From the NCBI RefSeq assembly GCF_009882945.1, contig NZ_WTUY01000004.1:148858-212857 (forward strand): a stretch of DNA of 64,000 bases, in the 5' to 3' direction. The position numbers and the translations under genes were made by a program. The notes beneath the pieces are model-generated. The model made no database searches. It saw only the letters and a program-made list of their open reading frames with translations, and was not told the DNA's origin. Of this stretch, positions 42,318 through 55,490 are shown in pieces (the first letter of the stretch is position 1; each line of letters opens with the position of its first letter). This DNA comes from Alcanivorax sp. DP30. Its GTDB lineage: Bacteria; Pseudomonadota; Gammaproteobacteria; Pseudomonadales; Alcanivoracaceae.

Positions 42318-43193
42318 TTACAGCACACGCTGCAGCTCGGTGATGCGCTGGTCCTTATCGTCCCAGAGCTCACTCACCCACTGCTGGACTTCCGCCCTGA
42401 ACACCGGGTCATCCTGATAGTCACTGCGCCACAGGGCGGGCTCCAGCGGACGGGTCTGCACATCAACGACCACGTGACTCACCCTGCCACAGAGCAACTC
42501 CCAGAACCCCGGCGGCTTGCCTTGCGGATACACAATCGTCACGTCCAGCAACGCATCCAGGTTATCCCCCAGCGCGGCCATCACAAATGCCACACCGCCG
42601 GCCTTGGGCTTGAGCAAATGGGTATAAGGGGATTGCTGGGCCTGTTGCTTGGCCGCTGTAAACCGGGTGCCTTCCAGGAAGTTCACCACCGTCACTGGAA
42701 TACCCTGAAACTTTTCACAGGCACGACGGGTAATCTCAAGATCCTTGCCTTTCAGCTCGGGGTGTTTATCAAGAACCGCCTTGCTGTAGCGCTTCATGAA
42801 CGGATAATCCAGCGCCCAGAATGCCAACCCCAGGAACGGCACCCAGATCAGCTCTTTCTTGAGGAAGAATTTGAAATAGGGCGTCTTGCGATTAAACGTT
42901 TCCACCAGAGCCGGAATATCCACCCAGGACTGATGATTACTGACCACCAGATAGGAGGTGTCCTGGCGCAGGTTTTCCACCCCACGGATATCCCAATGGG
43001 TGGGCGTCATCAGGGCAAAGATAGCCTTGCAGATTTCCGCCCAGGTTTCGGCAATCCACATCACCACCCGGGAACAGAACCGGCGCCAGCCAGTACCGGG
43101 CAAGACCTTGAGAAGGGCCACAATCATCATGGGGCCGATCAGCACCAGCGTATTGATCAGTAACAGCAGTACCGTCGTGATTCCCCGAACCAT
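42318..43193 (-). CDS. PlsC/YihG-type membrane acyltransferase (291 aa)
   Basis: An N-terminal membrane helix (TTVLLLLINTLVLIGPMMIVALL) is followed by the acyltransferase motifs NHQSWVD (NHx4D, residues ~86-92), FKFFLKKELIWVPFLG, FLEGTR (motif III) and KAGGVAFVM. It matches YihG-like inner-membrane acyltransferases, which transfer acyl groups to lysophospholipids. It is convergent with the barrel pair and lies 72 nt after the parC stop in the same direction. Confidence 0.9.
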   Translation of the reverse strand: MVRGITTVLLLLINTLVLIGPMMIVALLKVLPGTGWRRFCSRVVMWIAETWAEICKAIFALMTPTHWDIRGVENLRQDTSYLVVSNHQSWVDIPALVETFNRKTPYFKFFLKKELIWVPFLGLAFWALDYPFMKRYSKAVLDKHPELKGKDLEITRRACEKFQGIPVTVVNFLEGTRFTAAKQQAQQSPYTHLLKPKAGGVAFVMAALGDNLDALLDVTIVYPQGKPPGFWELLCGRVSHVVVDVQTRPLEPALWRSDYQDDPVFRAEVQQWVSELWDDKDQRITELQRVL

Positions 43194-43265
43194 GCCCTTG
43201 TCCTCTGCCTCTATCCTGACCGCTCACTGCCTCGTGTGATTGCCGGCCCGCAGGCCGGCACAACC

Positions 43266-45509
43266 TCACTCGCTGTCCTTGCGTTCTACTGCCATGCTAT
43301 CCACGTTCTGGAAACCCCGTGGCAGCTTGGCACCACGTCGGCCACGCTCACCGTAATAGTGTTCCAGATCGCTGGGTTTGAGCGTCAGATGACGCCTGCC
43401 GGCAAAGATGGTGAGCGAATCCTGCGGCCCCACCACCTGCACATCCTGGACGAACTCTTCGCGGGCCTGCACCCGGGCCGAGGGCACCGACATCATCTTG
43501 TTACCCTTGCCGCGCATCATTTCCGGCAGCTCCTTCACCGGGAATACCAGCAATCGGCCTTCGTTGGATACCAGGGCGATCAAATCCTCTGCCGTGCTGG
43601 CAATGGGTTGCGGTGGCAGTACCCGGCCACCCTTGGGCACGCTAAGCACGGTCTTCCCGGCCTTCTTGTTGGCTAGTAGATCCCCGTAGCGCACCACGAA
43701 GCCATAACCGGCATCCGTGCTCATCAGGAAGGCATCTTTGTCCTTGCCCATCACTGCCGCCATGAAGCTGGCACCGGAAGGCGGACTCACCCGCCCGGAC
43801 AGGGGCTCACCCTGCCCCCGTGCACTGGGCAGCGTGTGCGCCAGTACGGAATAACTGCGGCCGGTACTGTCGAGGAAACACACCGGCTGGTTGGATTTGC
43901 CCTTCGCCGATGCCTTGTACTTGTCTCCCGCCTTGTAACTCAGGCCTTCCACATCCACATCGTGGCCCTTGGCGGCACGCACCCAACCCTTTTCGGACAG
44001 AACGACGGTGACCGGATCTGCACTGACCAGATCGGTTTCATCCAGGGCGGCGGCAGCATCACGTTCCACCAGCGGCGAGCGACGATCATCGCCATATTTT
44101 TCTGCGTCTTCCTTGAGCTCTTTGGCCACCAGCTTTTTCATTTTGGCGGTGGAACCCAGTGTCGCTTCCAGCTTTTCACGCTCTTCGTTGAGCTCATCCT
44201 GCTCGCCACGGATTTTCATTTCCTCGAGCTTGGCCAGGTGGCGCAACTTCAGTTCGAGGATGGCTTCCGCCTGCCGATCGGAAATGCCAAAGCGCTCCAT
44301 CAGCACCGGCTTGGGTGCATCTTCGGTACGGATGATGTGAATCACTTCATCAATATTGAGGAAAGCAACCAGCAAGCCTTCAAGGATATGCAGGCGATCG
44401 AGCACCTTGTCGAGACGGTGCTGAAGGCGACGACGCACAGTGACCATTCTGAACTGCAGCCATTCATTAAGAATGGTATCCAGGCTCTTCACCTGTGGCC
44501 GGCCATCGATGCCGATCATGTTCAGGTTCACCCGGTAGTTCTTTTCCAGATCCGTGGTGGCGAACAGGTGACTCATCAACTGTTCCACATCCACCCGGTT
44601 TGAACGTGGCGTGATCACCAGACGGGTCGGGTTTTCATGATCGGATTCATCACGAAGATCGCTGACCATGGGCAGCTTCTTCTTGTTCATCTGATCGGCG
44701 ATCTGCTCCAGCACCTTGGCACCGGATACCTGGTAAGGCAGCGCGGTAACAACAATGTCGCCATCCTCCCGCTCATACACGGCGCGCTGCTTCAGTGATC
44801 CCTTGCCCTCCGCGTACATGCGAATGATGTCATTCTGCGGGGTGATCACTTCGGCTTCGGTGGGGAAATCCGGCCCCTGGATGAACTCCATCAGGTCATC
44901 CAGGGACGCACCTGGATCCTTCAGTAGATGAATACAGGCGTTGGCCACTTCGCGCAGATTATGGGGCGGAATATCCGTGCTCATGCCCACCGCGATACCG
45001 GTGGTGCCATTGAGCAACACATTGGGCAGCCGTGCCGGCAGCATTTTCGGCTCTTCCATGGTGCCGTCGAAGTTCGGCAACCATTCCACCGTACCCTGAC
45101 CCAGCTCGGAGAGCAGCACTTCCGCATAAGGCGCAAGCTTGGATTCGGTGTAACGCATGGCGGCGAACGACTTGGGATCATCCGCGCTGCCCCAGTTGCC
45201 CTGCCCATCCACCAGCGGATAGCGGTAACTGAACGGCTGCGCCATCAGCACCATGGCTTCGTAACAGGCCGAATCACCGTGAGGGTGATACTTACCCAGC
45301 ACATCACCCACGGTACGGGCTGACTTCTTGTGCTTCGCGGTGGACTTTAATCCCAGCTCGCTCATGGCGTACACAATACGCCGCTGCACCGGCTTGAGAC
45401 CGTCGCCAATGTTCGGCAGCGCCCGGTCGAGAATCACGTACATGGAATAATCCAGATACGCTTTTTCGGTGTATTCCCTTAAGGGAAAACTTTCAAATTC
45501 TTCTGCCAT
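43266..45509 (-). CDS. parC: DNA topoisomerase IV subunit A
   Basis: This is the breakage-rejoining subunit that decatenates daughter chromosomes with ParE. The 747-aa sequence starts [26 protein letters not shown], with [10 protein letters not shown] (quinolone region; S80 and E84 are the susceptible forms) and catalytic Y120 in AAMRYTESK. The C-terminal beta-pinwheel blades follow from ~500. It is the last gene of the thiC-to-parC run and is separated from parE by heptad element 8. Confidence 0.98.
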   Translation of the reverse strand: MAEEFESFPLREYTEKAYLDYSMYVILDRALPNIGDGLKPVQRRIVYAMSELGLKSTAKHKKSARTVGDVLGKYHPHGDSACYEAMVLMAQPFSYRYPLVDGQGNWGSADDPKSFAAMRYTESKLAPYAEVLLSELGQGTVEWLPNFDGTMEEPKMLPARLPNVLLNGTTGIAVGMSTDIPPHNLREVANACIHLLKDPGASLDDLMEFIQGPDFPTEAEVITPQNDIIRMYAEGKGSLKQRAVYEREDGDIVVTALPYQVSGAKVLEQIADQMNKKKLPMVSDLRDESDHENPTRLVITPRSNRVDVEQLMSHLFATTDLEKNYRVNLNMIGIDGRPQVKSLDTILNEWLQFRMVTVRRRLQHRLDKVLDRLHILEGLLVAFLNIDEVIHIIRTEDAPKPVLMERFGISDRQAEAILELKLRHLAKLEEMKIRGEQDELNEEREKLEATLGSTAKMKKLVAKELKEDAEKYGDDRRSPLVERDAAAALDETDLVSADPVTVVLSEKGWVRAAKGHDVDVEGLSYKAGDKYKASAKGKSNQPVCFLDSTGRSYSVLAHTLPSARGQGEPLSGRVSPPSGASFMAAVMGKDKDAFLMSTDAGYGFVVRYGDLLANKKAGKTVLSVPKGGRVLPPQPIASTAEDLIALVSNEGRLLVFPVKELPEMMRGKGNKMMSVPSARVQAREEFVQDVQVVGPQDSLTIFAGRRHLTLKPSDLEHYYGERGRRGAKLPRGFQNVDSMAVERKDSE

Positions 45510-45532
45510 TTTTGCTCGCTATATTCGCTCAG

Positions 45533-45611
45533 GTCTGACGTCGGACATCTGCAGTCGAACGCCAGGACCGGTTATTCTTTTGTGTCAGACGTCCGACATC
45601 AGACGCCCGAC
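45533..45611. repeat. Heptad-armed inverted repeat element 8 (word GTCTGAC), between parE and parC
   Basis: The left arm reads GTCTGAC, GTCGGAC, ATCTGCA, GTCGAAC, GCCAGGA (45533-45567). The right arm reads GTCAGAC, GTCCGAC, ATCAGAC, GCCCGAC (45584-45611). The spacer is 16 bp. Each unit is close to GTC-N-GAC, an odd palindrome. Confidence 0.9.
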
Positions 45612-45623
45612 CTGCCGCAGGCA

Positions 45624-47513
<1,890 letters not shown>

Positions 47514-47529
47514 TTATCTTGAATTCAGG

Positions 47530-47599
47530 GTCTGACGTCGGAAGTCAGGCGACAGACAAACAGTTTGTAGCGTCAGACTTCAGACATCCGACGTCAGAC
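47530..47599. repeat. Heptad-armed inverted repeat element 9 (word GTCTGAC), between yqiA and parE
   Basis: The left arm reads GTCTGAC, GTCGGAA, GTCAGGC, GACAGAC (47530-47557). The right arm reads GTCAGAC, TTCAGAC, ATCCGAC, GTCAGAC (47572-47599). The right arm encodes the end of YqiA (SLTSDV, then TGA). Confidence 0.9.
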
Positions 47600-48173
47600 T
47601 TACACCACAAAACCGCAGTATCAGCGGTATGAAGGCGTCAAAGTTATCAAAGCCGTGGCTTCCACCCAAGCCACAATAGCGGTGGCAGTCGCCATAATAG
47701 TCCCAGCCGTCTTCCCAGTTGAGGGTTTCGTCCCCGGTCTGGGTGAGCAGCAACAGGTTTTCCGGCTGCGAAATGTCCGCCACTTCGTAGCGGCGCAGGG
47801 CCTCCAGCCAGGCGGGATCAAATTCCCAGGCCTCGCCGGTGTGATAGTTATGCTGGATACCTGTGTATTTGTCCAGTAGTAGCCAGGGACGAACAGCAGG
47901 ATTCAGGACCACCGCCTTCAGATCATGATGCTCAGCCAGCCAGGTGGCGTAGAAACCGCCCAGCGACGAGCCCAGCAACGCCACCGGCCCGGCCGAGGCA
48001 ATGGCTGCATCCAGCTCGGCCATGGCCTCACGGGGCGAGGGCGGCAATGCCGGGGCAATCAACCGTTCCGCGCAACCCGCCCGCTCGAACACCTCGCGCA
48101 GCAGGCCGGCCTTGTGGGAGGCAGGGGAACTGTTGAAGCCGTGAATATAGAGGAGGGAGATTTCGGAGGCCAT
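47580..48173 (-). CDS. yqiA: YqiA-type alpha/beta-hydrolase esterase (197 aa)
   Basis: This small cytosolic esterase of the UPF0227 kind has LLYIHGFNSSPASHKA, the nucleophile Ser in LLGSSLGGFYATWLAEHH, the Asp in LLLLTQTGDETLNW and the His in GGSHGFDNF. It is conserved between cpdA and parE in gammaproteobacteria. I took the ATG at 48173; the 4-residue longer form starts with TTG. The last residues (LTSDV) come from heptad element 9 and are the same as in the unrelated oxidoreductase at 55491. Confidence 0.92.
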   Translation of the reverse strand: MASEISLLYIHGFNSSPASHKAGLLREVFERAGCAERLIAPALPPSPREAMAELDAAIASAGPVALLGSSLGGFYATWLAEHHDLKAVVLNPAVRPWLLLDKYTGIQHNYHTGEAWEFDPAWLEALRRYEVADISQPENLLLLTQTGDETLNWEDGWDYYGDCHRYCGLGGSHGFDNFDAFIPLILRFCGVSLTSDV

Positions 48174-48185
48174 GGGAAGAACCAA

Positions 48186-48275
48186 GTGATAATTGAGAAT
48201 GGATAATTGATAACGAAAGAGCCTCGCAGGCCCCGGACACGTTGTCCATTATCAATTCAGGATTCGGGATTTCCA
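48186..48275. repeat. Heptad-armed inverted repeat element 10 (word TTGATAA), between cpdA and yqiA
   Basis: The left arm reads GTGATAA, TTGAGAA, TGGATAA, TTGATAA (48186-48213). The right arm reads GTTGTCC, ATTATCA, ATTCAGG, ATTCGGG, ATTTCCA (48241-48275). A further fragment (CTATCAA, TTATCAA, TTAATCA; about 48427-48447) overlaps the cpdA stop codon. Confidence 0.85.
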
Positions 48276-48295
48276 GGAAACCTCGGGGACACTCC

Positions 48296-48418
48296 CGTCA
48301 TCCCGAAGCTATTCGCTGCGCCCCTCCGGGGCCAGACTTCGCTTTGCGGTGCAGGCTCTCCTTGCTGGAGGCCGCATTGCTTCGCAGGCGGAGATGCTGG
48401 ATCAAGTCCGGCATGACG
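48296..48418. repeat. Small inverted-repeat-bounded element, about 120 bp
   Basis: CGTCATCCCG at the left end faces CCGGCATGACG at the right end, with GGATCAAGTCCGG next to it. Short noncoding modules of this GTCATNCCGG...GATCAAG kind are known as dispersed repeats in several proteobacteria. It sits inside the cpdA-yqiA gap beside heptad element 10. Confidence 0.5.
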
Positions 48419-48444
48419 TTTCCAGGCTATCAATTATCAATTAA

Positions 48445-49251
48445 TCAGTAGCCCTTCACCGAGAAATCCACCTCAAAGGTGATGCCTTCCACGCGGCTAA
48501 CGCCGGTATCGATGCGGCCGTCAGCATGAAGGTCCAGCCAGCGGTAACCGGGATTTGTATCATCCACGGCAAAGTCTTCGCTGAACGGCTTGAACTGCAC
48601 ACAGGTACTGGGCACGGCCATCATGCGGACACCGTTGCGCTCGCTATCGTATTCCTGGTGCACATGGCCCCAGATGATCGCCCGCACACGCGGATGCCGG
48701 TCAATGACGTCGAAGAACTTGTTCGCGCTACCCACCACTTGGGTATCCAGCCAGGCACAGCCCATGGGCACCGGATGGTGATGCAGGCACACCATCAGGT
48801 GCTCGCCTTTGGCGTTGGCCAAGGCATCATCGAGGAATTTCAGGTCTTCATCGAACAGTTCGCCGGGGACTTCGCCAGGAATGGTGGAGTCCAGCATGAC
48901 GATTGTCCAGTGATCCAGCTCCAGCACACAGGGACTCATCCTGTCCCGCTGGGCATGCAGCGCCTCCAGCATGGGGGCGGGCTTGTCGTGATTGCCCTCC
49001 AGCCAGTACACCGGCACCTGGAAGGTGCTCAGGGCATCATCCAGTCGCTGATAGGATTCAAAGGAAGCATCCTGGGACAAATCCCCGGTCGCCAGTATCA
49101 GATCCGGATTGGGCTGTTCCTTGCGGATCAGCTCCAGAACCTTGTCCAGGCTAAACTGGGTATTGAGGCCCAAAAGCTTGCCACTGACATCGGCAAACAA
49201 GTGGCAGTCCGATAACTGCACAATTCGAAGGGGCTGCAACTGCTGCGTCAA
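48445..49251 (-). CDS. cpdA: 3',5'-cyclic-AMP phosphodiesterase CpdA
   Basis: This enzyme hydrolyses cAMP and thereby tunes CRP/Vfr signalling. The 268-aa metallophosphoesterase carries metal-binding motifs LSDCHLF, LATGDLSQD, LEGNHD (GNHD), CLHHHPVPMG and IWGHVHQEY, in the right order. In related genomes cpdA is part of the nudF-yqiB-cpdA-yqiA-parE run, as here. A 214-bp leader with an inverted repeat (TGACC/GGTCA, 49331-49345) may carry its own promoter. Confidence 0.96.
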   Translation of the reverse strand: MTQQLQPLRIVQLSDCHLFADVSGKLLGLNTQFSLDKVLELIRKEQPNPDLILATGDLSQDASFESYQRLDDALSTFQVPVYWLEGNHDKPAPMLEALHAQRDRMSPCVLELDHWTIVMLDSTIPGEVPGELFDEDLKFLDDALANAKGEHLMVCLHHHPVPMGCAWLDTQVVGSANKFFDVIDRHPRVRAIIWGHVHQEYDSERNGVRMMAVPSTCVQFKPFSEDFAVDDTNPGYRWLDLHADGRIDTGVSRVEGITFEVDFSVKGY

Positions 49252-49465
49252 ATCCCCGCTCCCGTGACCATACTCTTTATTCCATCTTGTGGGGGAGGCC
49301 GACCCTCCCTGGCGTCCCCGTTACGCCGCCTGACCATTTTGGTCAGCACATTCACTTATAACCAAGATGATGGCACTTTTCTAGGCAACAACACCCATAC
49401 CCTGAAATGGTTACCAATTCTCCACAATTGATACTGTCAGTGATTGCTTAGCGCCACAATCCGTG

Positions 49466-49920
49466 TCAGTCACCGGAAACCTGCTGTCGCCAGTGCATCC
49501 CGGCATCCCGGCCATGGTCGTGAACATGCCGCAGCCATTCCGCGAGGAAACCGTTCCACTGGGCCTTTTCGTCGCGCTGATGCATGTGGCGATTCGGGTA
49601 GGTGTAGCGGGCGGCGACCCGCCGAAAAGGGCGCGCCTCGGTAACTTCCGCCAGACGCGCATCGTGATACAGGCGCACCGTTAGCCGGGAGGCCGGCAGC
49701 ACCGCCAGCAACTCCTGATCTTCAAGGCGAACCGTGGTGGTATAGGGAGAACGCTCCAGCACTCGCAGGTGCAGAGTGTGGGGATGATGTTCATGGCCAA
49801 GCTCAACCGCCAGGCTATCCTTGTCTCCCAGGGCCTTCATCAACGGCATCATGCGTGCATAGTTTTCCTCGCACTGGGTCATCAATGCGCGAAAATCGAG
49901 ACGATAGCGGCCCCGTCGGC

Positions 49921-49924
<4 letters not shown>
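49466..49924 (-). CDS. yqiB: DUF1249 (YqiB-like) protein (152 aa)
   Basis: This is a conserved cytosolic protein of unknown function. RYRLDFRALMTQCEENYARMMPL and LTVRLYHDARLAEV...ARYTYPNRHMHQRDEKAQWNGFLAEWLRHV match YqiB closely. I set the start at the GTG at 49924, which overlaps the nudF stop by 4 nt (GTGA); the family's N-terminus begins there, and longer versions only translate the nudF frame's shadow. Confidence 0.9.
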
Positions 49925-52500
<2,576 letters not shown>

Positions 52501-52589
52501 CCGCATTCCCGGACCGCAAAAGTCACTATCAATTTCTAAACCAGCCGGTACTATAATTGGCTGACAACGACAGGAAAGAGTGCCCCAGA

Positions 52590-54020
52590 ATGAAGCGCAG
52601 CCCCAGCAAGTCCCTTGTATTCATGCTGACCGCCCTGGCCAGCTCCGTTAATGCCGCCGATCTGGTTGACGTGGCCAATGCCGCCTGGAGCTATGACGGT
52701 ACCTGGCGCGCCGCCCGCATGAACTGGAACGCAGACCAGCAACTGCTGGTGCAAGGTCGGGCCGCCCTCTTTCCCACCGTGTCTGCCAGCTATGGGCGCT
52801 ACGACAACAAGCAGGAAATCGAGGACATCAACTTCGACCAGAACTACGGCAGCGAGGTCAGCACCTTCACCCTGGCCCAGCCTCTGTTCCGTGTAGATGC
52901 CTGGTACGGGTACAAGGAAGCCAAGTCCAGCACCGATGTGGCGCATGCAAACTTTGAACAGGCCCGGCAGGATTTCGTCCTCCGCGTCGCCCAGGGCTAC
53001 TTCGGCGTGCTGCGCGCCTGGGATACCTGGGTGTCCGCCAAGGCCGAAGAGAAAGCCATTGGCCGCCAGCTGGAACAGACCCGGGAACGCTTCGATGTGG
53101 GCCTGGTACCGGCCACCGATGTGGAAGAAGCCCAGGCCACCTATGACCTGACCCAGGTGAACCTGATCGTGGCACGCCAGCAGTACGAAATTGCCCGCGA
53201 CCAGCTGGAAACCCTCACCGGCCAGCAGTGGGAAAGTCTGGCCGAACTGCGCGAAAACCTGCCCATGGAAGGCCCGCAACCTGCCGCCATGGATGACTGG
53301 ATCGAGAAAGCCAAGGCGGAAAACCCCCAGGTGCGCGCAGCCCGCTACAACACCGAACTCACCGAGAACACCGCCAAACGCCAGCTGGGTGCAATGATGC
53401 CCCAGGTGCAGCTGGTGGCTCAGTATCAACACTCCCACCTGTCCCCGGATGAAGATCCGGCAGTGACAGGCACCGGCACCACCGGTGGCAGAAACTCCCT
53501 GTACGACACCCAGAACCGTCAGATCGGCATTGAAGTCAGCATGCCTTTGTTCCAGGGGGGTGGCTTGAACAGCCGTCGCAAGGAAGCCTACCTGCGCGCC
53601 GATGCAGCAGACTACCAGTACGACCAGACCCTGCGTAACGCGGTTCAGCAGACCCGCAACGCCTACCGCACCGTGGAAGCCGATGCCCTGCGCATCAAGG
53701 CCCGCGAACAGGCCATTCGCTCCACCCGCTCCGCCCTGGATGCCACCCAGTCCGGGTATGAAGTGGGCACCCGTAACGTGGTCGACGTACTCAACGCCCA
53801 GCGCGCCCTGTTCGCCGCCGAGCGTGACTATGCCAACGCCCGCTACGACTACATCGTCGATTCCCTGACCCTGAAATCCAGCACCGGCGACCTCCACCAG
53901 GGCGACCTGGCCGCAGTGAACCAGTGGCTCTCTACCGATGAGACCCTGAACCTTTATCAGCCGGACCTGGAAGGCAAGAGTGAAGAGATGATGGAAGAGA
54001 ATTCAGTTAATAATGAATAA
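52590..54020 (+). CDS. tolC: TolC-family outer-membrane channel protein
   Basis: This is the trimeric outer-membrane exit duct for type I secretion and RND efflux. A signal peptide (MKRSPSKSLVFMLTALASSVNA) is followed by two repeats of the outer-membrane efflux protein domain (residues ~30-215 and ~235-430), each with long helices (e.g. RVAQGYFGVLRAWDTWVSAKAEEKAIGRQLEQT; RNAYRTVEADALRIKAREQAIRSTRSALDATQSGYEVGTRNVVDVLNAQ). The divergent thiC shares its leader region. The C-terminal SVNNE and the stop lie in heptad element 11. Confidence 0.95.
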   Translation: MKRSPSKSLVFMLTALASSVNAADLVDVANAAWSYDGTWRAARMNWNADQQLLVQGRAALFPTVSASYGRYDNKQEIEDINFDQNYGSEVSTFTLAQPLFRVDAWYGYKEAKSSTDVAHANFEQARQDFVLRVAQGYFGVLRAWDTWVSAKAEEKAIGRQLEQTRERFDVGLVPATDVEEAQATYDLTQVNLIVARQQYEIARDQLETLTGQQWESLAELRENLPMEGPQPAAMDDWIEKAKAENPQVRAARYNTELTENTAKRQLGAMMPQVQLVAQYQHSHLSPDEDPAVTGTGTTGGRNSLYDTQNRQIGIEVSMPLFQGGGLNSRRKEAYLRADAADYQYDQTLRNAVQQTRNAYRTVEADALRIKAREQAIRSTRSALDATQSGYEVGTRNVVDVLNAQRALFAAERDYANARYDYIVDSLTLKSSTGDLHQGDLAAVNQWLSTDETLNLYQPDLEGKSEEMMEENSVNNE

Positions 54021-54145
54021 CGGCGCGAACAAGCGCCGGATTGACGTAAAAAAAGAGGCCGCGCCCATCCCATGGGCGCGGCCTCTTTGCCTTCAGAACA
54101 AGGGCTTTAGTTATTAATTATTCATTATCAACTATTAATTGATCC
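54007..54145. repeat. Heptad-armed inverted repeat element 11 (word TGAATAA) with central hairpin
   Basis: The left arm reads TTAATAA, TGAATAA, CGGCGCG (54007-54027). The right arm reads TTATTAA, TTATTCA, TTATCAA, CTATTAA (54111-54138). The left arm carries the tolC stop and the right arm the waaA stop, so two convergent genes both end inside the element. Central hairpin at 54052-54088. Confidence 0.92.
54052..54088. terminator. Bidirectional terminator between tolC and waaA (17-bp perfect stem)
   Basis: AAAGAGGCCGCGCCCAT faces ATGGGCGCGGCCTCTTT with a 3-nt loop and A/T tracts on both sides. It is the best-preserved member of the GGCCGCGCCC hairpin set. Confidence 0.92.
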
Positions 54146-55400
54146 CCAACTGTTCACTGATCAAACCCAGCCCCTTCTCAAGCGCCCCCCGATTGGCTTC
54201 CACCACCGCGGCGGCGGCCTGCCCCTGTTGACGGCAACGCTCGGCATCGTCAAACAGCGCCAACAGGGTGGTTGCCAGCTCTTGCTCATTATTGACAACC
54301 GACAACCCGCCGGCATCATCCAGCAACCGGGAAATGGCGGTGAAGTTGTGCAAATGAGGGCCGGTGAGGACCGGCTTTTCCCACGCGGCAGGCTCGAGAA
54401 GATTATGACCACCCACCGGCACCAGAGAGCCACCCACAAAGGCCAGGTCCGCCGTGCCGAACAGCATCAGCAATTCCCCCATGGTGTCGGCCAGATAAAC
54501 CTGCACGTCCGCCGGAGAGGCTTCTGCACTGCGGCGGGCCAGGCTCAAGCCCTTGCCGCGAATCTGTGCGGCCACATCATTGAATCGTTCCGGGTGGCGA
54601 GGCACCAGCACCAGCAGGGTATCCGGATGGCTGGCCAATACCTGTTGATGGGCCGCCAGCACCGGTTCGTCTTCACCGGGATGGGTGCTGGCCGCAATCC
54701 ATACCCGACGCTCGCCCATCTGTGCACGCAGCGCAGCCGACCGGTCACGCAACACAGCATCCAGCGTCATGTCGAACTTCACGCTGCCAATGGCATGCAC
54801 TCGTTCCGGCCATGCCCCCAACGCCACATAGCGCTCCGCCTCCACCGGAGTCTGCACCGCCAGCGCATCGAACTGCGCCATCATCGGCCGCACCAGTCGC
54901 GGCAACTTGCCGTAGCCCCGATAGCTTTTTTCGGACAAGCGCCCGTTCATCAGCATCAGTTTCGCGCCATGGCACTTCACTGCCGCACACAGGTTCGGCC
55001 ACAGCTCGGTTTCCAATACCACCACCAGCTGCGGATCAAATGCTTTCATGAAACGATTCAGTGCACCGGGAACTTCCCAAGGGCAATACACATGGCTCAC
55101 CCGATCACCAAACAGGGCCTTTACCCGTTCAGAGCCTGTGGGCGTCGTGGTGGTCACCAGCAAGGGCGTGTCCGGATGATCCGTCAGCAACCGCTCTATC
55201 AGGGGAGCCGCGGCAAGGGTTTCGCCTACGGATACCGCATGTACCCAGAGGCTGTTCCTCAGCGTGCCGGGGCGATACCCCCACGCCATGCGCTCAGCCC
55301 AGCGTTGACGATAAGCTGGAGCCTTGCGGCCGCGTAGCCACAAGCGCAGGAACAAAAACGGCAGGAGCAGATACCAGAGGGCAGAGTAAAAGGTACGCAT
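54135..55400 (-). CDS. waaA: 3-deoxy-D-manno-octulosonic acid (Kdo) transferase
   Basis: This enzyme adds Kdo to lipid IVA at the inner membrane during LPS synthesis. The 421-aa protein has an N-terminal anchor (LWYLLLPFLFLRLWLRGR), GYRPGTLRNSLWVHAVSVGETLAAAPLI, LVTTTTPTGSERVKALFG, VLETELWPNLCAAVKCHGAKLMLMNGRLSEKS and FVGGSLVPVGGHNLLEPAAWEKPV, the typical order. I took the ATG at 55400; the longer frame reads into heptad DNA (MSDTRSP). The last residues (LGIN) come from element 11. Confidence 0.96.
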   Translation of the reverse strand: MRTFYSALWYLLLPFLFLRLWLRGRKAPAYRQRWAERMAWGYRPGTLRNSLWVHAVSVGETLAAAPLIERLLTDHPDTPLLVTTTTPTGSERVKALFGDRVSHVYCPWEVPGALNRFMKAFDPQLVVVLETELWPNLCAAVKCHGAKLMLMNGRLSEKSYRGYGKLPRLVRPMMAQFDALAVQTPVEAERYVALGAWPERVHAIGSVKFDMTLDAVLRDRSAALRAQMGERRVWIAASTHPGEDEPVLAAHQQVLASHPDTLLVLVPRHPERFNDVAAQIRGKGLSLARRSAEASPADVQVYLADTMGELLMLFGTADLAFVGGSLVPVGGHNLLEPAAWEKPVLTGPHLHNFTAISRLLDDAGGLSVVNNEQELATTLLALFDDAERCRQQGQAAAAVVEANRGALEKGLGLISEQLGIN

Positions 55401-55412
55401 AGGGCTTCTTGT

Positions 55413-55447
55413 GTCTGACATAGGACGCCGGACGTCTGCCGCCCGAC
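55413..55447. repeat. Single heptad arm (element 12, word GTCTGAC) between waaA and the FAD oxidoreductase gene
   Basis: Units GTCTGAC, ATAGGAC, GCCGGAC, GTCTGCC, GCCCGAC lie in the shared leader of two divergent genes. I see no facing arm. A -10-like TATGCTAGCAT region follows at 55451-55464. Confidence 0.8.
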
Positions 55448-55490
55448 CCGTCTATGCTAGCATAGCCGCACAGATCAACGATGGTGTTCC

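Noticed and set aside
43266-45509. Quinolone-resistance changes in ParC
   Set aside because: Positions 80 and 84 are Ser and Glu, the susceptible forms.
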